A DNA stretch of 64,000 bases from contig OZ231127.1 of assembly GCA_965153355.1 (NCBI GenBank), positions 21,018,001 to 21,082,000 of the forward strand, written 5' to 3'. The position numbers and the translations under genes were made by a program. Position 1 is the stretch's first letter. Every line of letters starts with the position of its first letter. The notes beneath the pieces were generated by a model that was given only the letters and a program-made list of their open reading frames with translations, searched no databases and had not been told where the DNA came from. Below, piece after piece: positions 16,653 to 28,494 of the stretch. The DNA is from Flaccisagitta enflata (taxonomy: Eukaryota > Chaetognatha > Sagittoidea > Aphragmophora).

Positions 16653-19160
16653 ATGCGCCACCGAGTAGCCAAAACTTCTTATCTACCTAATATGTCGGCA
16701 TCTGGTTCGAAGATTATTCACCGCCCATCAACGCCACCCGTCCCTCGCCTCACATCGTCATCGTCTTCTCGGATTACCATGACGCAACCGATCGATACCA
16801 TGGCGGGAACTTCTCCACCGAAACCCCCGCGAAATCCTTCGCTGCATCAACCGGAAATCTCGCACGAGTATTCGTTGCCAGCCGATGCCCTTCGTTTGGG
16901 TGGTGGTGACGACGGCGACGATGGTAACGAACGGCGTCGAGACTGCTTCGCGGACAAAGGTCAGCGACGCCGAAGATCGAGCGTTTTTGACTGCGCATCC
17001 CCCAACTCGCCGTCGGAAAATGACTTTGGCTTCGCGAAAGCGCCATCTTCTGATATTCGCAAAGTGACGACGACGACGACGACAACAACACAAATTGTGG
17101 AGAATGAAGATCGCGGGGCGATGATGGGATCTTCCTTACCTTCCTCTCCACGCGTTGACAAGAAGAGATCCGGTAGTGAAAAGAAAATCAACCCCAAGAA
17201 TCGAGCGCTCTTTTCCATAGCAAAAGCGAAAAAGAAGAAGCCGCCTTCATCCCGTGTCTCCCTAAACGACGAAGACGAAGACAGTGTTTATTCCGAGATC
17301 GTGGAAGAGGGAAGCTCGGCCGATTTCTTGACTTCGGCGCCTCTGGACAATCCAAAGTCCTCGAAGTCGTCTTTAACCAAGTTGAAGACCGAGTCGTGGA
17401 TGAAATCCGTTCCCAACGCCATCGCGCGGCCACCGAAATCAAAGCACCAACCGAAAAAAACTGACAAATCTGACACGGGAAAGAAATCGAAACAAAAGGC
17501 ACCCGAAATAGATCCATCAAACAAAAAGACATTCAGAAATTGGGGCAGGAAATCGCCCTTTATCATAATCGGCAGCGACGATGATGATTATGATAAGGAC
17601 CCCAATGAGCGAGCGAGCGAAGGGTTCTTAGTTCTCCCCAATGAAATTATTCCCGATGTTGCTAAAACTTACGACGATGACACATTCGCTCGCGCAAAGA
17701 AAGAACCCAAAAGAAAGGGGGTCGGTAAAAATTCTTCTTCAAAAATCATCAATAACAACGATAAAAATTGCGAACCGTCGAAACCCGAAGACGAAAAAAC
17801 TATCTTGGATATTGAAATGACTCCTCCGTCACCATTTACGGACGGGCGAAAAAATCAAAATGACGGTCTTAAAGAAACCGTTCCCGTTGAGGCTGGGGAT
17901 GGCAATAAAGAACCTAGTAACGGAGACGAAGAACGGCGAAAACCCTCTGTCATTACCCAAGATCCCGAAGCGAGAAACGACCGCAGTTGGCAGCGACGTC
18001 GAAGCGTCTGGCAAATCGAATCGCCCGATGCCCACGTGAGAAAAGGCGGCAGCGAGAGCCACAATGACGCCAGTGATTCCGATCTCGATCAGAACGCCGC
18101 TAAAATACCGGCGTCGTCTAAGAAAGGTAATAACTTGGGCGATTTCGATTCTACAAATATTCAACGGCCACCCCGAATCAGTTTAGATTCGCTGGCCGAG
18201 GAAGAAGACGACGCTCTCTCGCCTTCGGACGACGACGACGATGGAGCGAAGGTTAGTAAGTCACATCATCATCATCGTGAATGTGGTGATGGGGAATCAG
18301 ACGACGAAATTTTAAACGACAACAAAAAGAATCCACGCTCTCAATTAAAAGTCGACGACGATCACGACCTCAAACGACGAGTTTATCAGAACAAAATCAA
18401 CCGACCTCCAACTCCTCCACCGAAACCCGCGCTCTTACAAAAACCGCACAAGGATAACGCCGACCGTTTTCATCCGACTAAATTACCCGTTTCCACCAAA
18501 GCCACGCCCATTCGCAATTTCAAGGCTCTCGTCGAAGCCGAGCGGGAATATATCTCCTGCCTCCTCAAACGGTCTGAGGAGTCGAACGCTCTGCTGGAAG
18601 AGAGAGATTTGAAGCATATCGCCATGCTGGACAAAGAGGAGGAGGATCAAGTTAGAAGAGACGCGTATATAAGGCAAAAGTTTCCTCTACGCCGAGGAAA
18701 CACCATCTTCTATCTCCCTCCTCAATGGCCGTCCACGCCCAAGGCGGATGCGGGAGCTCAAACCGAGGGGGATGCGGATCGTGAGCGCGCCGACGCAGCC
18801 GACGCAGCGGCGGAAGCGGCTGCAGCGGCCATGAAGGTCAGAAAGGGCATTTTGACGCCTAACGTCCTAGGTAATGACCAAGATGGCCTTGAACCAAGCG
18901 GGAATCGTGATTTTAATCATACAAAAGATAAATATGATGTCGATGCCGATCATACCGAATGTGGAAGTACCAATTTTTTGGATCACCCTAAAAAGAAAAA
19001 GAAAGTGTCATTCGGCGCCAGTGAAACGAAAATTATGACCCCAGAAGGGAAAAAGAAATTCCATTCGGCCGATGATTTGAGCAACAACGCAACTACGCCC
19101 TCTACGCCTACTTGGACGTCGCAATTAGTGCCTCGATATTTGAAAAAAATTGTAAATTGA
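16653..19160 (+). CDS. Unrecognised 835-residue disordered protein with KVSF motif
   Basis: A single uninterrupted frame of 836 codons, far longer than any non-repeat frame nearby and without low-complexity DNA repeats to explain it. The first ATG is at 16,653; a second in-frame ATG at 16,692 is also plausible. The protein is rich in Ser, Asp, Lys and Pro with many acidic runs, so mostly disordered. Proline-rich stretches (TSPPKPPRNPS near the N-terminus; RPPTPPPKPAL before the helical part) could bind SH3 domains. A segment beginning FKALVEAEREYISCLLKRS looks helical. KKVSF at about 783-787 matches the RVxF docking motif for protein phosphatase 1. An Ala-rich run follows DRERADAADAAAE. A possible donor GTAAAT lies just before the stop, so the frame could also be a large first exon leading in phase 0 to 20,294. 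No family is recognised. Confidence 0.6.
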   Translation: MRHRVAKTSYLPNMSASGSKIIHRPSTPPVPRLTSSSSSRITMTQPIDTMAGTSPPKPPRNPSLHQPEISHEYSLPADALRLGGGDDGDDGNERRRDCFADKGQRRRRSSVFDCASPNSPSENDFGFAKAPSSDIRKVTTTTTTTTQIVENEDRGAMMGSSLPSSPRVDKKRSGSEKKINPKNRALFSIAKAKKKKPPSSRVSLNDEDEDSVYSEIVEEGSSADFLTSAPLDNPKSSKSSLTKLKTESWMKSVPNAIARPPKSKHQPKKTDKSDTGKKSKQKAPEIDPSNKKTFRNWGRKSPFIIIGSDDDDYDKDPNERASEGFLVLPNEIIPDVAKTYDDDTFARAKKEPKRKGVGKNSSSKIINNNDKNCEPSKPEDEKTILDIEMTPPSPFTDGRKNQNDGLKETVPVEAGDGNKEPSNGDEERRKPSVITQDPEARNDRSWQRRRSVWQIESPDAHVRKGGSESHNDASDSDLDQNAAKIPASSKKGNNLGDFDSTNIQRPPRISLDSLAEEEDDALSPSDDDDDGAKVSKSHHHHRECGDGESDDEILNDNKKNPRSQLKVDDDHDLKRRVYQNKINRPPTPPPKPALLQKPHKDNADRFHPTKLPVSTKATPIRNFKALVEAEREYISCLLKRSEESNALLEERDLKHIAMLDKEEEDQVRRDAYIRQKFPLRRGNTIFYLPPQWPSTPKADAGAQTEGDADRERADAADAAAEAAAAAMKVRKGILTPNVLGNDQDGLEPSGNRDFNHTKDKYDVDADHTECGSTNFLDHPKKKKKVSFGASETKIMTPEGKKKFHSADDLSNNATTPSTPTWTSQLVPRYLKKIVN

Positions 19161-19497
19161 AACAATTTGAATTATTTGTGAAATTTTGTGTCTACATTGA
19201 CGAGATATATAAACTGATTTTCCTCTTTAGCGAAATTATGTTTCCCTTGAGCAAGATCCCGATTATATCTCTTCAAATGTAGACATAAAGACCATATAGA
19301 CGTAGTGGGTGTTTTTGCAGTCGTGGCGAGTTTATTCGCGCATGTTTGATACTATCTATCCCTTTCCATCTCTCACTCTTCTCTATTCTTTTGATATTGT
19401 CAATTTTCTTGATGTTGAATTGGCAATATCACCACTTTTCTTACTCTTTCACAAAATAGTGTTATTATGAATCCATCCAACCATTCACTCATAAAAA
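19161..19497. other. 3' flank of the 835-codon ORF
   Basis: AT-rich, with no clear AATAAA signal close to the stop. Nothing else is recognised. Confidence 0.4.
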
Positions 19498-20215
19498 ACA
19501 GGTCGCCCAAGGGCAATATGTGGTCAGCGATACCCGTTGCCCTGCTTTGAGTGATTGTGAATTAGAGTGAGGGGAAGCAGGGCAGCGGCCCCGAAGGGGA
19601 CGAAGTCCTGTAGAACACAGGGGGACTTTCGTTCGTCCTACCTGAAGAAGTGGATGAGATGCTATAGAGGGCTGACTGAAGGCATTCAAGAGCCTAAACT
19701 TAGGTCTAAGAAGGCTGAGATAAGGCCTCAGAATGCCAATTGGAAGCTTGGGAGGGCTAACTTGAGGCTTGAGAGAGCTGGATTAAGGCTTGAGAGGCCA
19801 GAGGACTGATTTGAAGCCTTGGAGCAATGAATAGAGGTTTAGATGGCTGATTTGAGGCCTGAGAGGCCTAATTTGAGGCATGAGAGGCCAGGTTTGAGGC
19901 CTGAGAATTTGGATTTGAGTCCTGAAAAGCCAGATTTGAGGCCTGAGAGGCCAGATTTGTGGCCTCAGAGGCCAGATTTGTGGCATGAGAGGCCAGATCT
20001 GAGGCCTGAGAGGCTAGATTTGAGGCCTGGGAGGCTGGATTTGAGACCAGAGAGGCTGGATTTGCGGCCTGAGAGGCCAGATTTGAGGCCGGATTTGAGG
20101 CCTGAGGGGTCTGATGAAGGGGGGGACTAACGAACGAACGGACGAACGGACGAACGAAAGTCCCCCTGTGATCTACAGGACTTCGTCCCCTTCGGGGCCG
20201 CTGCCCAAAAACCAC
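19498..20215 (-). repeat. Family-D element, inverted orientation
   Basis: The flanks are inverted copies: CAGCGGCCCCGAAGGGGACG with AAGTCCTGTAGA and GGGGGACTTTCGTTCGTCC at 19,576-19,640, and their complement at 20,130-20,205. Between them about 20 units of 21-24 bases read GAGGCCTGAGAGGCCAGATT, each containing the small palindrome GGCCT-gag-AGGCC. The outer part at 19,498-19,575 matches the family-D 3' end (GGTCAGCGATACCCGTTGCC). Confidence 0.85.
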
Positions 20216-20293
20216 CGTTTTTCACCCATTCAATGGAAACACCTGCGCCGAATAGTCATTTGGTATTTTACATTTCGTCAACTCAACTCATAG

Positions 20294-21012
20294 GAGGCGC
20301 TGGAGGCCAACGCTTCTCGTCTTTCTTCCCAATTGGCTGAGAAGGAGTCGACGATCGAGTCTTTGCGACGCGCCGCCGAAGAGGCGGAAACGGAAGCGAC
20401 AGCCCTCAAGGACTTGTTGGGTTCCAAGGAAGACGAGTTGGCCAAAGTCGGCGCCGAACTGAAGAAAGGCTGGGAATGTCTGGGTTCCAACTCGGATTCC
20501 ACCTCCGGAATCGACTCTCCCAGATCTGTCGCAGGTAGAATCATTATTCACGAGTGACTTGGATGATACAAGGGTATTCTTTATAAACAAAATGATGTCA
20601 AGTCGAAATTTAAAGACATTCTTATTTTATCTCTCTCTCAGATGAAGCCGTTGCCATTCGCCAACTGATAGAAGAACATCAAACCGAACTGAAAGATCTT
20701 CACAAACAATTGGAGCTCTCCAAGGCAGATTTGGATGTCAGCAAGACTAGCGCCGAGGAGAGCAAAAAGGTACATGTGTGTGGAAGGGGAAAAGGGGGGG
20801 GGGGAATTTAAAAGGTATTACATGGGTACGCCTGAAGACCACGCTGAAGAAGTAAAAATAAGCTCATTTATTTTACTTTGGTGTAGGAGGTCAATCGATT
20901 GAAGGAAGAAGTTCACAAACATCATGAACTTACGGAAAAAATGCGTCGTGACAAAGATGCTTCACAAATGGAGTTCCAGAAACACAAAGACAAAGTGGAG
21001 GCACAAGTCAGG
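20294..21012 (+). CDS. Three orphan coiled-coil exons
   Basis: Exons 20,294-20,534, 20,642-20,769 and 20,887-21,012 have good GT-AG borders and phases 0-1, 1-0 and 0-0. They join into 165 residues. The product is a charged heptad-type coiled coil (EALEANASRLSSQLAEKEST..; EVNRLKEEVHKHHELTEK..). A Ser/Gly/Asp break, NSDSTSGIDSPRSV, recalls the NSSGNESGTDSGFD segment of the pericentrin-like exon at 43,111. As a phase 0-0 cassette they could sit between several exons of that gene, for example in the 7.2-kb intron after 43,310, but they lie 16 kb upstream of its start. Alternatives are a separate coiled-coil gene, possibly following the 835-codon ORF, or a displaced or duplicated gene fragment. 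Confidence 0.65.
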
Positions 21013-21318
21013 GTATGTTAATCTTCTCCTTAAAACTACACTGGTTTTACAAAGAGACATCACCGAGGATAGCATAGGTCGCACTTTTCTGCGGCCTTGA
21101 AAGGATAATTGTATATTGTATAACAAGGGGTTTTTTTCCGTGCTCAGTTTCGTCCCGGTTACATTTAGGTCCTTCTTTTCAAAATCCCTATCTTGAGGCT
21201 CAAATGTTTTTTCCGACTGTCCCGTAGTTAGTCTTACGTACTGTTCTTTGTTTTGTCCGTCCAGATGTCTTTGTTTGTCTGTGCATTTGTCCTTTGTGTC
21301 TGACCTACTGTCCTGTCG
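21013..21318. other. No gene seen
   Basis: Sequence after the third orphan exon. No further exon in the same strand is recognised before repeats begin. Confidence 0.4.
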
Positions 21319-22836
21319 TTTTTTGGGCAGCGGCCCCGAAGGGGCCGATGACCTATGCTTTCACACATAGGGGAATTTTCTCCTTCTCCTTCTTCTGCTC
21401 CTTCTCCGTCCACCCCCTTCGAAGCTCATATCCTAGCCTTGAGGCTCAAATCCAAGCCCTGAGGCCCAAATCTTAGACTCGAAGCCCATATCCTAGCCTT
21501 GTGGCCCAAATTCCCGCCTTGGGGATCAAATCTCAGCCTCAAGGCTGAAATCCCAGCCTCGAGCCTCAAATCCCAGCCTCGAGGCTCAAATCCCAGCCTC
21601 GAGGCTCAAATCCCAGCCTCAAGGCTCAAATCCCATATTTGAGGCTCAAATCCCAGCCTTGAGGCTCAAATCTCAGGCCCAAGGCTCAAATTCCAGCCTC
21701 AAGGTTCAAATCACAGCCTTGAGGCTCAAATCACAGCCTCGAGGCTCAAATCACAGCCTCGAGGCTCAAATCACAGCCTCGAGGCTCAAATCACAGCCTC
21801 GAGGCTCAAATCACAGCCTTGAGGCTCAAATCACAGCCCCATGGCTCAAATCACAGCCTCATGGCTCAAATCACAGCCTCATGGCTCAAATCACAGCCCC
21901 AAGGGGGTGACGACCAAAATGTCCCTTTTACTATGACCCTTCGTATTATGTCCCCGATATTTCATGTCCTCAAATAAAATGTCCCTTACCAGAATGTCCC
22001 TTTTCTATGTCCCTCGCCAAAATGTCCCTTACCAAAATGTCCCTTTCTCATTTTGACAGCCCTTTTTTCTTGCCATATCCATCATATGACCTTCGTCATT
22101 GATATAGACACAACAAGTGCAATCCGTCCGTCATCCGTCATCCGTCATTCGTCGCAAAAAGTCAGAGCTGATTTACCTTTTTATTTGTGTATCCGTCATC
22201 CGTCATTCGTCTATTGCTCTGACAGAAGCAATTCAGCGTTTTTTTTTTCTTTTTATCCGTCATCCGTCATCCGTCATTACAATTGCTTTGGGAGATCAGA
22301 GACAGCTTTATTCATGACAAAGATCCGTCATCCGTCATCCGTCATTCGTCATTCATTTTTAAAATGCAGAATGTATTTGATATTTTTGTTCCTTACCAAA
22401 ATGTCCCTTACCAAAATGTCCCTGACCAAAAAGACCCTTAGCAAAGTATCCATTAGCAAAATGTCCCACTCTCTTTGTGATAAAGGGCCTGAAACTAAAT
22501 GTTCTTTTTTTGGTTTTTCCTTCTCTATGTTCTTTACCAAAATGTCCCTTAACAAAATGTCCCTTACCAAAATGCCCCGTACCAAAATGTCCCTTTCTCT
22601 TAACGAGTTAGGGCCTTTTTCCGGCATCCGTCATTGGTCCGTCCGTCATCCGTCATTTGTCATTCATTTCTGCTAGAAAAGAGATAAAAAGTTAATTGTA
22701 TTTTATTCCGTCATCCGTCATTCGTCATTCATTATCGCCACGGAAAAAAAAGAAAGTTCTAACTTTTTATTCAACATCCGACATCCGTCATTCGTCATTA
22801 ACTTTTTGACTATAATCTGAGATTATCCTTCTTTTT

Positions 22837-23870
22837 GTCCGCGACGGAATATCATTCCGACGCGGACTATAATTCAAGGCGGGTGGGTGTCGTCGTCGTC
22901 GTTGTTGTCGTTGTCGTTGTCGTTGTCGTCGTTGTTACGGATTTTAAAAAATGGATAACTTTTTTATGCTTTGACCGATTTGGTTGATATTTGGTGGGAA
23001 GTTGTACTAGGGTAAGGCGCTTTACATCCTATCCGATTTTCATGATCCGACCAACCCAACCGGCCCAACCAGCCTACCGGCCTAAAAGTGAAAAACGTGC
23101 ATAACTTTGGTATTTTTCAACCAATTTGGCTGAAATTTGGTATGGAGTCTCTAAATGGAAGGACTCAACATATGTATATGATTTTTATGCATTTGAGCAT
23201 GCTAACCGGCCAAACCGACCTACCACCCAACCAGCCAACCGGCCTAAAAGTGAAAAACTTGCATAACTTTGTCATTTTTCAACTGATTTGGTTGAAACTT
23301 GGTATGGGGTCTCTAAATGGAAGAACTCAACATATGCGCACTATCTATCCTGTCAAACCAGCCTACCACCCAACCAGCCTACCGGCCTAAAAGTGAAAAA
23401 CGTGCATAACTTTGGCATTTTTCAACCGATTTGGTTGAAATTTGGTATGGAGTCTCTAAATGGAAGGACTCAACATGTGTATGTGATTTATATGCATTTG
23501 AGCATGCTAACCAGCCAAACCGACCTACCACCCAACCAGCTAACCGGCCCAAAAGTGAAAAACTTGCTTAACTTTGTCATTTTTCAACTAATTTGGTTGA
23601 AACTTGGTATGGGGTCTCTAAATGGAAGAACTCAACATATGCGCACTATTTATCCTGTCAAACCAGCCTACCACCCAACCAGCCTACCAACCAAAAAGTG
23701 ATAAATGTGCATATCTTTTGCGCTTTTTCAACCAATTTGGTTGAAATTTAGTATGAGTCTCTAAATGGAAGGACTCAACACATGTATGTGATTTATTTAT
23801 GTTTGAGCATGCTAACTGGCTAAACCAACCTACCAACCAACCAGCTTACCGGCCTAAAAGTGAAAAATTA
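22837..23870 (+). repeat. Family-E head with 162/143-base alternating tandem array
   Basis: The head hairpin GTCCGCGACGG..CCGACGCGGAC (22,837-22,866) is followed by a GTC/GTT microsatellite (about 22,889-22,935). Tandem units then contain AAAAGTGAAAAACGTGCATA and GATTTGGTTGAAATTTGG. Unit starts at 23,081, 23,243, 23,386, 23,548, 23,691 and 23,853 alternate at 162 and 143 bases, i.e. a 305-base higher-order repeat. Confidence 0.85.
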
Positions 23871-24422
23871 CATACCAAAGATTTTCAAAAATTGCAAAAT
23901 TCTCTCTAGTGATAAACTGAAAAAACGTACACTTTTTATTTTTCTAAACTATGTTCTACCACCCAACCACACCCTACTAAAAGTGGGAAAACTTTTCTTG
24001 TTATTTTCAACCGATTTTGTCATCTCATTTGTCATTCATTTCTGCTAAAAAGAGATAAAAAGTTATTGTATTTTATTCGTCATCCGTCATTCGTCATTCA
24101 TTTCCCACGGAAAAAAAACTTAACTTTTTAACCATCCGACATCTGTCATTCGTCATTAATTTTTTTACGCGGACCCAGATTCTGTTCAGATTTTTTCTTT
24201 CCCTCCGTCATTGACTCTTAGATATTTTGAAATAAAAAGAGACAGAAAATCATCTTTTCTCATCTTATCCGTCATTTGCTATTCGTCATTACTTCCATGA
24301 ATCCATCAAACATCAAAAACAGACAAAAACTTTTTTCTCAATCTGTTGTCCGTCGTTTCCATTTTAGTTGGAACAAAAAAGATATTCGATGATTTTCCAC
24401 CTTGGTCATTCATGACATGCTA

Positions 24423-25020
24423 CAGTACGATGGGAGCAAAGACGACCTAGACTGTGAGATAGATTTAAGATATCTTAATTTTATCAGATGTATGAAAAAA
24501 TTAAGATCTATGCTAATTAAAGGCTGCTTTATTTTTTAAATATATTGGCTTGTCTCATTCTTCAACTTGTGACTTGACTTCATCAGGACTATATTTTTCA
24601 ATATTTTAACTTAGCTCATCAGGTTAAGCAGAAAATTTTATATGATTTAGACAAAAAATCAGCTCAATTGGACTATTTTTACAGGTTTTTTGACAGTTTT
24701 AAGCTTTGCCCAGATATTGATTTACATATTTATTCTGCTTGAAAAATAGCTATAAAACCTGTAAAAAAAGTTTGATTAAGTTGATTTTTTTTTTAAATTA
24801 TATAAAATTTTTAGCCCAATCTGATGAGCTAGGTTAGAATATCGAAAAATAAAGTCTTGATGAAGTCAAGTCACAAGTTGAAGCATGAGAAAAACTATTA
24901 TATTCAAGCAATAAAGCAACCTTTAATTAGCATAGACCTCAATTTTTTTATAAATCAAATGAAATTGAAATACCTAGAATCTATCCTCAAGTCTAGGTCG
25001 TCTTTGCTCCCATCGTACTG
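24423..25020. mobile_element. TA-flanked foldback MITE (Tc1/mariner-like ends)
   Basis: Perfect inverted ends start CAGTACGATGGGAGCAAAGA and continue CGACCTAGACT, with TA immediately outside each end (24,421-24,422 and 25,021-25,022). Further inverted repeats lie inside, including CAACTTGTGACTTGACTTCA and its complement. 598 bases, no transposase. Confidence 0.9.
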
Positions 25021-26033
25021 TAGGACCACTACAATATTGACATCCAGGCTGTGTGTCTCATCTAGTCTGCTTTAATCCCTAGTTCCTGTTGATTCTTTTT
25101 TTTTCTATGAAATTCTGTACTCGCAAAACGCTGCAAAGAAAAAAGTTCAACAATTCAGTTATTCTAAGATATGCATGGAGGTTGTTCGGTTGAGGTTGAT
25201 TTGAGGTTCAATTGATGAATTAGACTTCTTGTCCTTTTCTCATTTGTGTTTCCGACTGATGAAGAACAGAGAAGTGTTCGAAAGTTTTCGGTAAATAAGA
25301 ATTTTCATTTATTGATCTTATCATGTCTAATTCATCAATTATTCTAAGAAAAGACTAAGATAGTTAAATATCATTTTTGATACAATTCAATCCTTGAGAT
25401 AAATAGAAATAACTTGTAATCAATTGCGATTTCTTGGCGGAGTCTCGGCAACAGAGCTTTACTTGTGAAACTTTCTCATCCTCAGAGGATATTTTTTGAA
25501 GGGACATTTTTGAAGGGACATTTTTGAAGGGACATTTTTGAAGGGACATTTTTGAAGGGACATTTCTAGTTGGGGTCATTTTTGAAGGGACATTTCTAGG
25601 GAGGGACAATAATGTAAGGGAGATTGAAAAAGGGACATTTTGGTACCAAATCCCCCAAGGCTCAAATCACAGCCTAAAGGCTTTAATCCTAATGTCTATG
25701 CTCAAATTCAAGCCTAAAGCTTCAAACCTTACTAAGCATAGGTCAACGGCTCCTTCGGGGCCGCTGCCCCTCTCACCATCACTCACCCACATTTACTCAC
25801 ATAGGGGCAACGGGTACCGCTGACCATCTAACGCTTTTGCGACTATTTTCAATTGACCTTTTGTTTCTGTCGAACCTTTGATTTGGTGATTTGTCCTTTT
25901 GTTTTGATTCGTCTGTCGGTAGTTCCTTTTGTCCGTTCTCTGTTCTTTTGGCTTTCCTACTACCCTTATGTTTGTTCGTCCAAATTTTGGTTAGTCTAAC
26001 TGTCCTTTGTCTCTCACTCTCTCCTTCTGTCCT

Positions 26034-26640
26034 TTTTGGGCAGCGGCCCCTAAGGGGTCGATGACCTATGCTTTCACACATATGGGGAATTTTTTTCTCC
26101 TCCTCCTCCTTTATCCATCCGCACCCCCCCCCCCCAGCTCAGAGGCCCAAATTCTAGTCCCGAGACCCAAATCCCAGTCTCGTGGGCCATATCCTATCCA
26201 AAAGGCCCAAATCCTAGTCTCAAGGCCCAAATCCCAGCTTTGATATCCAAATCTCATCTTTTAGGCTCAAATCCCAGCTGTGAGGCCTAAATGTAAGCCT
26301 CAAGGTTCATATCTCAACCTCAAGGACGAGATTTAGGTCTCAAGGCTGAGATTTGAGCCTCCAGGCTAGGATTTAGGCCTCGAGGCTAGGATTTGAGTCT
26401 TTTGGGTAGGATTTTGGCCACGAGACTGGAATTCGGGTCTCGGGACTAGAATTTGGGCCTCGGAGCTGGGGGAGGGGGGTGGGCGGACGGTGGAGGAAGA
26501 GGAGAAAATTCCCCATATGTGTGAAAGCATAGGTCATCGACCCCTTCGGAGCCGCTGCCCTGCTTTCCCTTCAACTTCAAGCACAACCTACTAGGGCAGG
26601 GCACGGGTACCGCTGACCATCTAACGCTTTTGCGACTATT
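26034..26640. repeat. Family-D element forming a ~520-base palindrome
   Basis: From GGGCAGCGGCCCCTAAGGGG near 26,038 the sequence runs through CCTATGCTTTCACACATATG, CTC microsatellite and CCCAAATCCTAGTCTC units to a centre near 26,300. It then returns as its complement, ending CGGAGCCGCTGCCC at 26,559. After that comes the usual D end CATCTAACGCTTTTGCGACT. Its two halves are inverted copies of one half-array. Confidence 0.85.
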
Positions 26641-26722
26641 GTCTGTTTACCGTTTGCTTGTCTGTCCAACTTCGCCTTCGTCTGATTCACTGTCCTATCG
26701 GTTCCACCTATTTTCTTCTCTG

Positions 26723-27684
<962 letters not shown>

Positions 27685-27800
27685 TGTTGGTCCGTCGACT
27701 AGTCTTTTGGGTCTTTTAGTAGCGGCTTAGCTGTACTGCTTTGGCCATGCCCAATTGCCCACCCTCATGCCACTGAGGTTGCCGTTTACCCGGCCTTGTT
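27685..27800 (+). repeat. Truncated subfamily-A repeat (3' part)
   Basis: TTGTTGGTCCGTCGAC is followed by the diverged core and the end GCCGTTTACCCGGCCTTGTT, matching the A terminal hairpin. Confidence 0.65.
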
Positions 27801-28494
27801 CTTCTCGGTTAAGTCAAGAAAGAAAATCATAAAATATGAGTTGCCAGTCCTTATGTTTGTCCGTCTGTTTGTCAATGTAGTAAAAACGCGATCGGTTCAT
27901 CGTTGAGAGAAAAGAAAAAAAAACTATTATTGAGCTTACGCACCTGAGAGAAAGAGAAAAGTATGGAAAAAAAGTCAAAAAGAGAGCGAGCGACGTGGAC
28001 AATTTTTCAGGGTATAGAAAAAGAAAAATTGGTTCTCGGTTTCTGACGCACGCGACATTAGAAATTCCAATCATGCCAAGTCTTCATTTTATTCGGAAGT
28101 CAGCGGAAGGAGCTCTTTCTCAAGGAAAGAGGGGACTAATGAGAATTGAGATGAGGCACGATTCCAAGGCCTGTCATTGCATTCCGCATCTCATAAAGGG
28201 GAGAAAGGATGGGATTATGTTCGGTTTGGTTGGTGTTGATTCATAAAGATGATGTGGATGACTGTCTCACCCGAGGCTTTTCTCTTTACTAAATTCTTAA
28301 GAACGCCAAACAGCGCCAAACAGCGCCAAACAACTGCCTTCATGGTCTGTGTTGTTCGTCGTTCTCTCTTTTATATATGGTGTTGATTCATGAATATGAA
28401 GGATGTGGATGTCTAACTTACCCGAGGGCTATTCTAGTCTTAAGAACACCATACAGCACGTGTGTCGCTTAAACATTATCAGCCGCCCTCATGG
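27801..28494. other. Gene-free, with a local duplicate
   Basis: Two diverged copies of a ~110-base block beginning GGTGTTGATTCATAAAGATG or GGTGTTGATTCATGAATATG lie at about 28,228 and 28,380. A CGCCAAACAG triplet repeat lies at about 28,313-28,335. Confidence 0.5.

Larger units (their letters stand above)
21903..25655. mobile_element. Nested composite insertion with TIRs, inside a family-D array
   Basis: It interrupts the CTCAAATCACAGCC array. Left end is GGGGTGACGACC then AAAATGTCCCTTTT; right end is AAAAGGGACATTTT then GGTACCAAATCCCC, so the termini are inverted repeats. Inside, in order: ACCAAAATGTCCCTT arrays (21,914-22,060; 22,390-22,600), CCGTCATCCGTCATTCGTC arrays (22,118-22,360; 22,620-22,800; 24,015-24,290), a family-E hairpin with tandem array (22,837-23,870), a TA-flanked MITE (24,423-25,020) and an inverted GAAGGGACATTTTT array (25,497-25,620). 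The two CCC/GGG arrays are complementary, so the whole is a foldback. No protein is encoded. Confidence 0.7.
21319..25845 (+). repeat. Family-D element split by a 3.7-kb nested insertion
   Basis: The head GGGCAGCGGCCCCGAAGGGG is followed by CCGATGACCTATGC and a CTC/CTT microsatellite. Some 25 units of about 20 bases (CTCAAATCCCAGCCTCGAGG) run from 21,420 to about 21,902. The same array resumes at 25,656 and closes with the CGGGGCCGCTGCCCCTCTCA and CATCTAACGCTTTTGCGACT ends. Each unit contains AGCCTCGAGGCT, a 12-base palindrome, or a near version. Confidence 0.85.

Noticed and set aside
16758-18164. Antisense frames of 85-125 codons within 16.7-18.2 kb
   Set aside because: Shadows of the 835-codon plus-strand frame.
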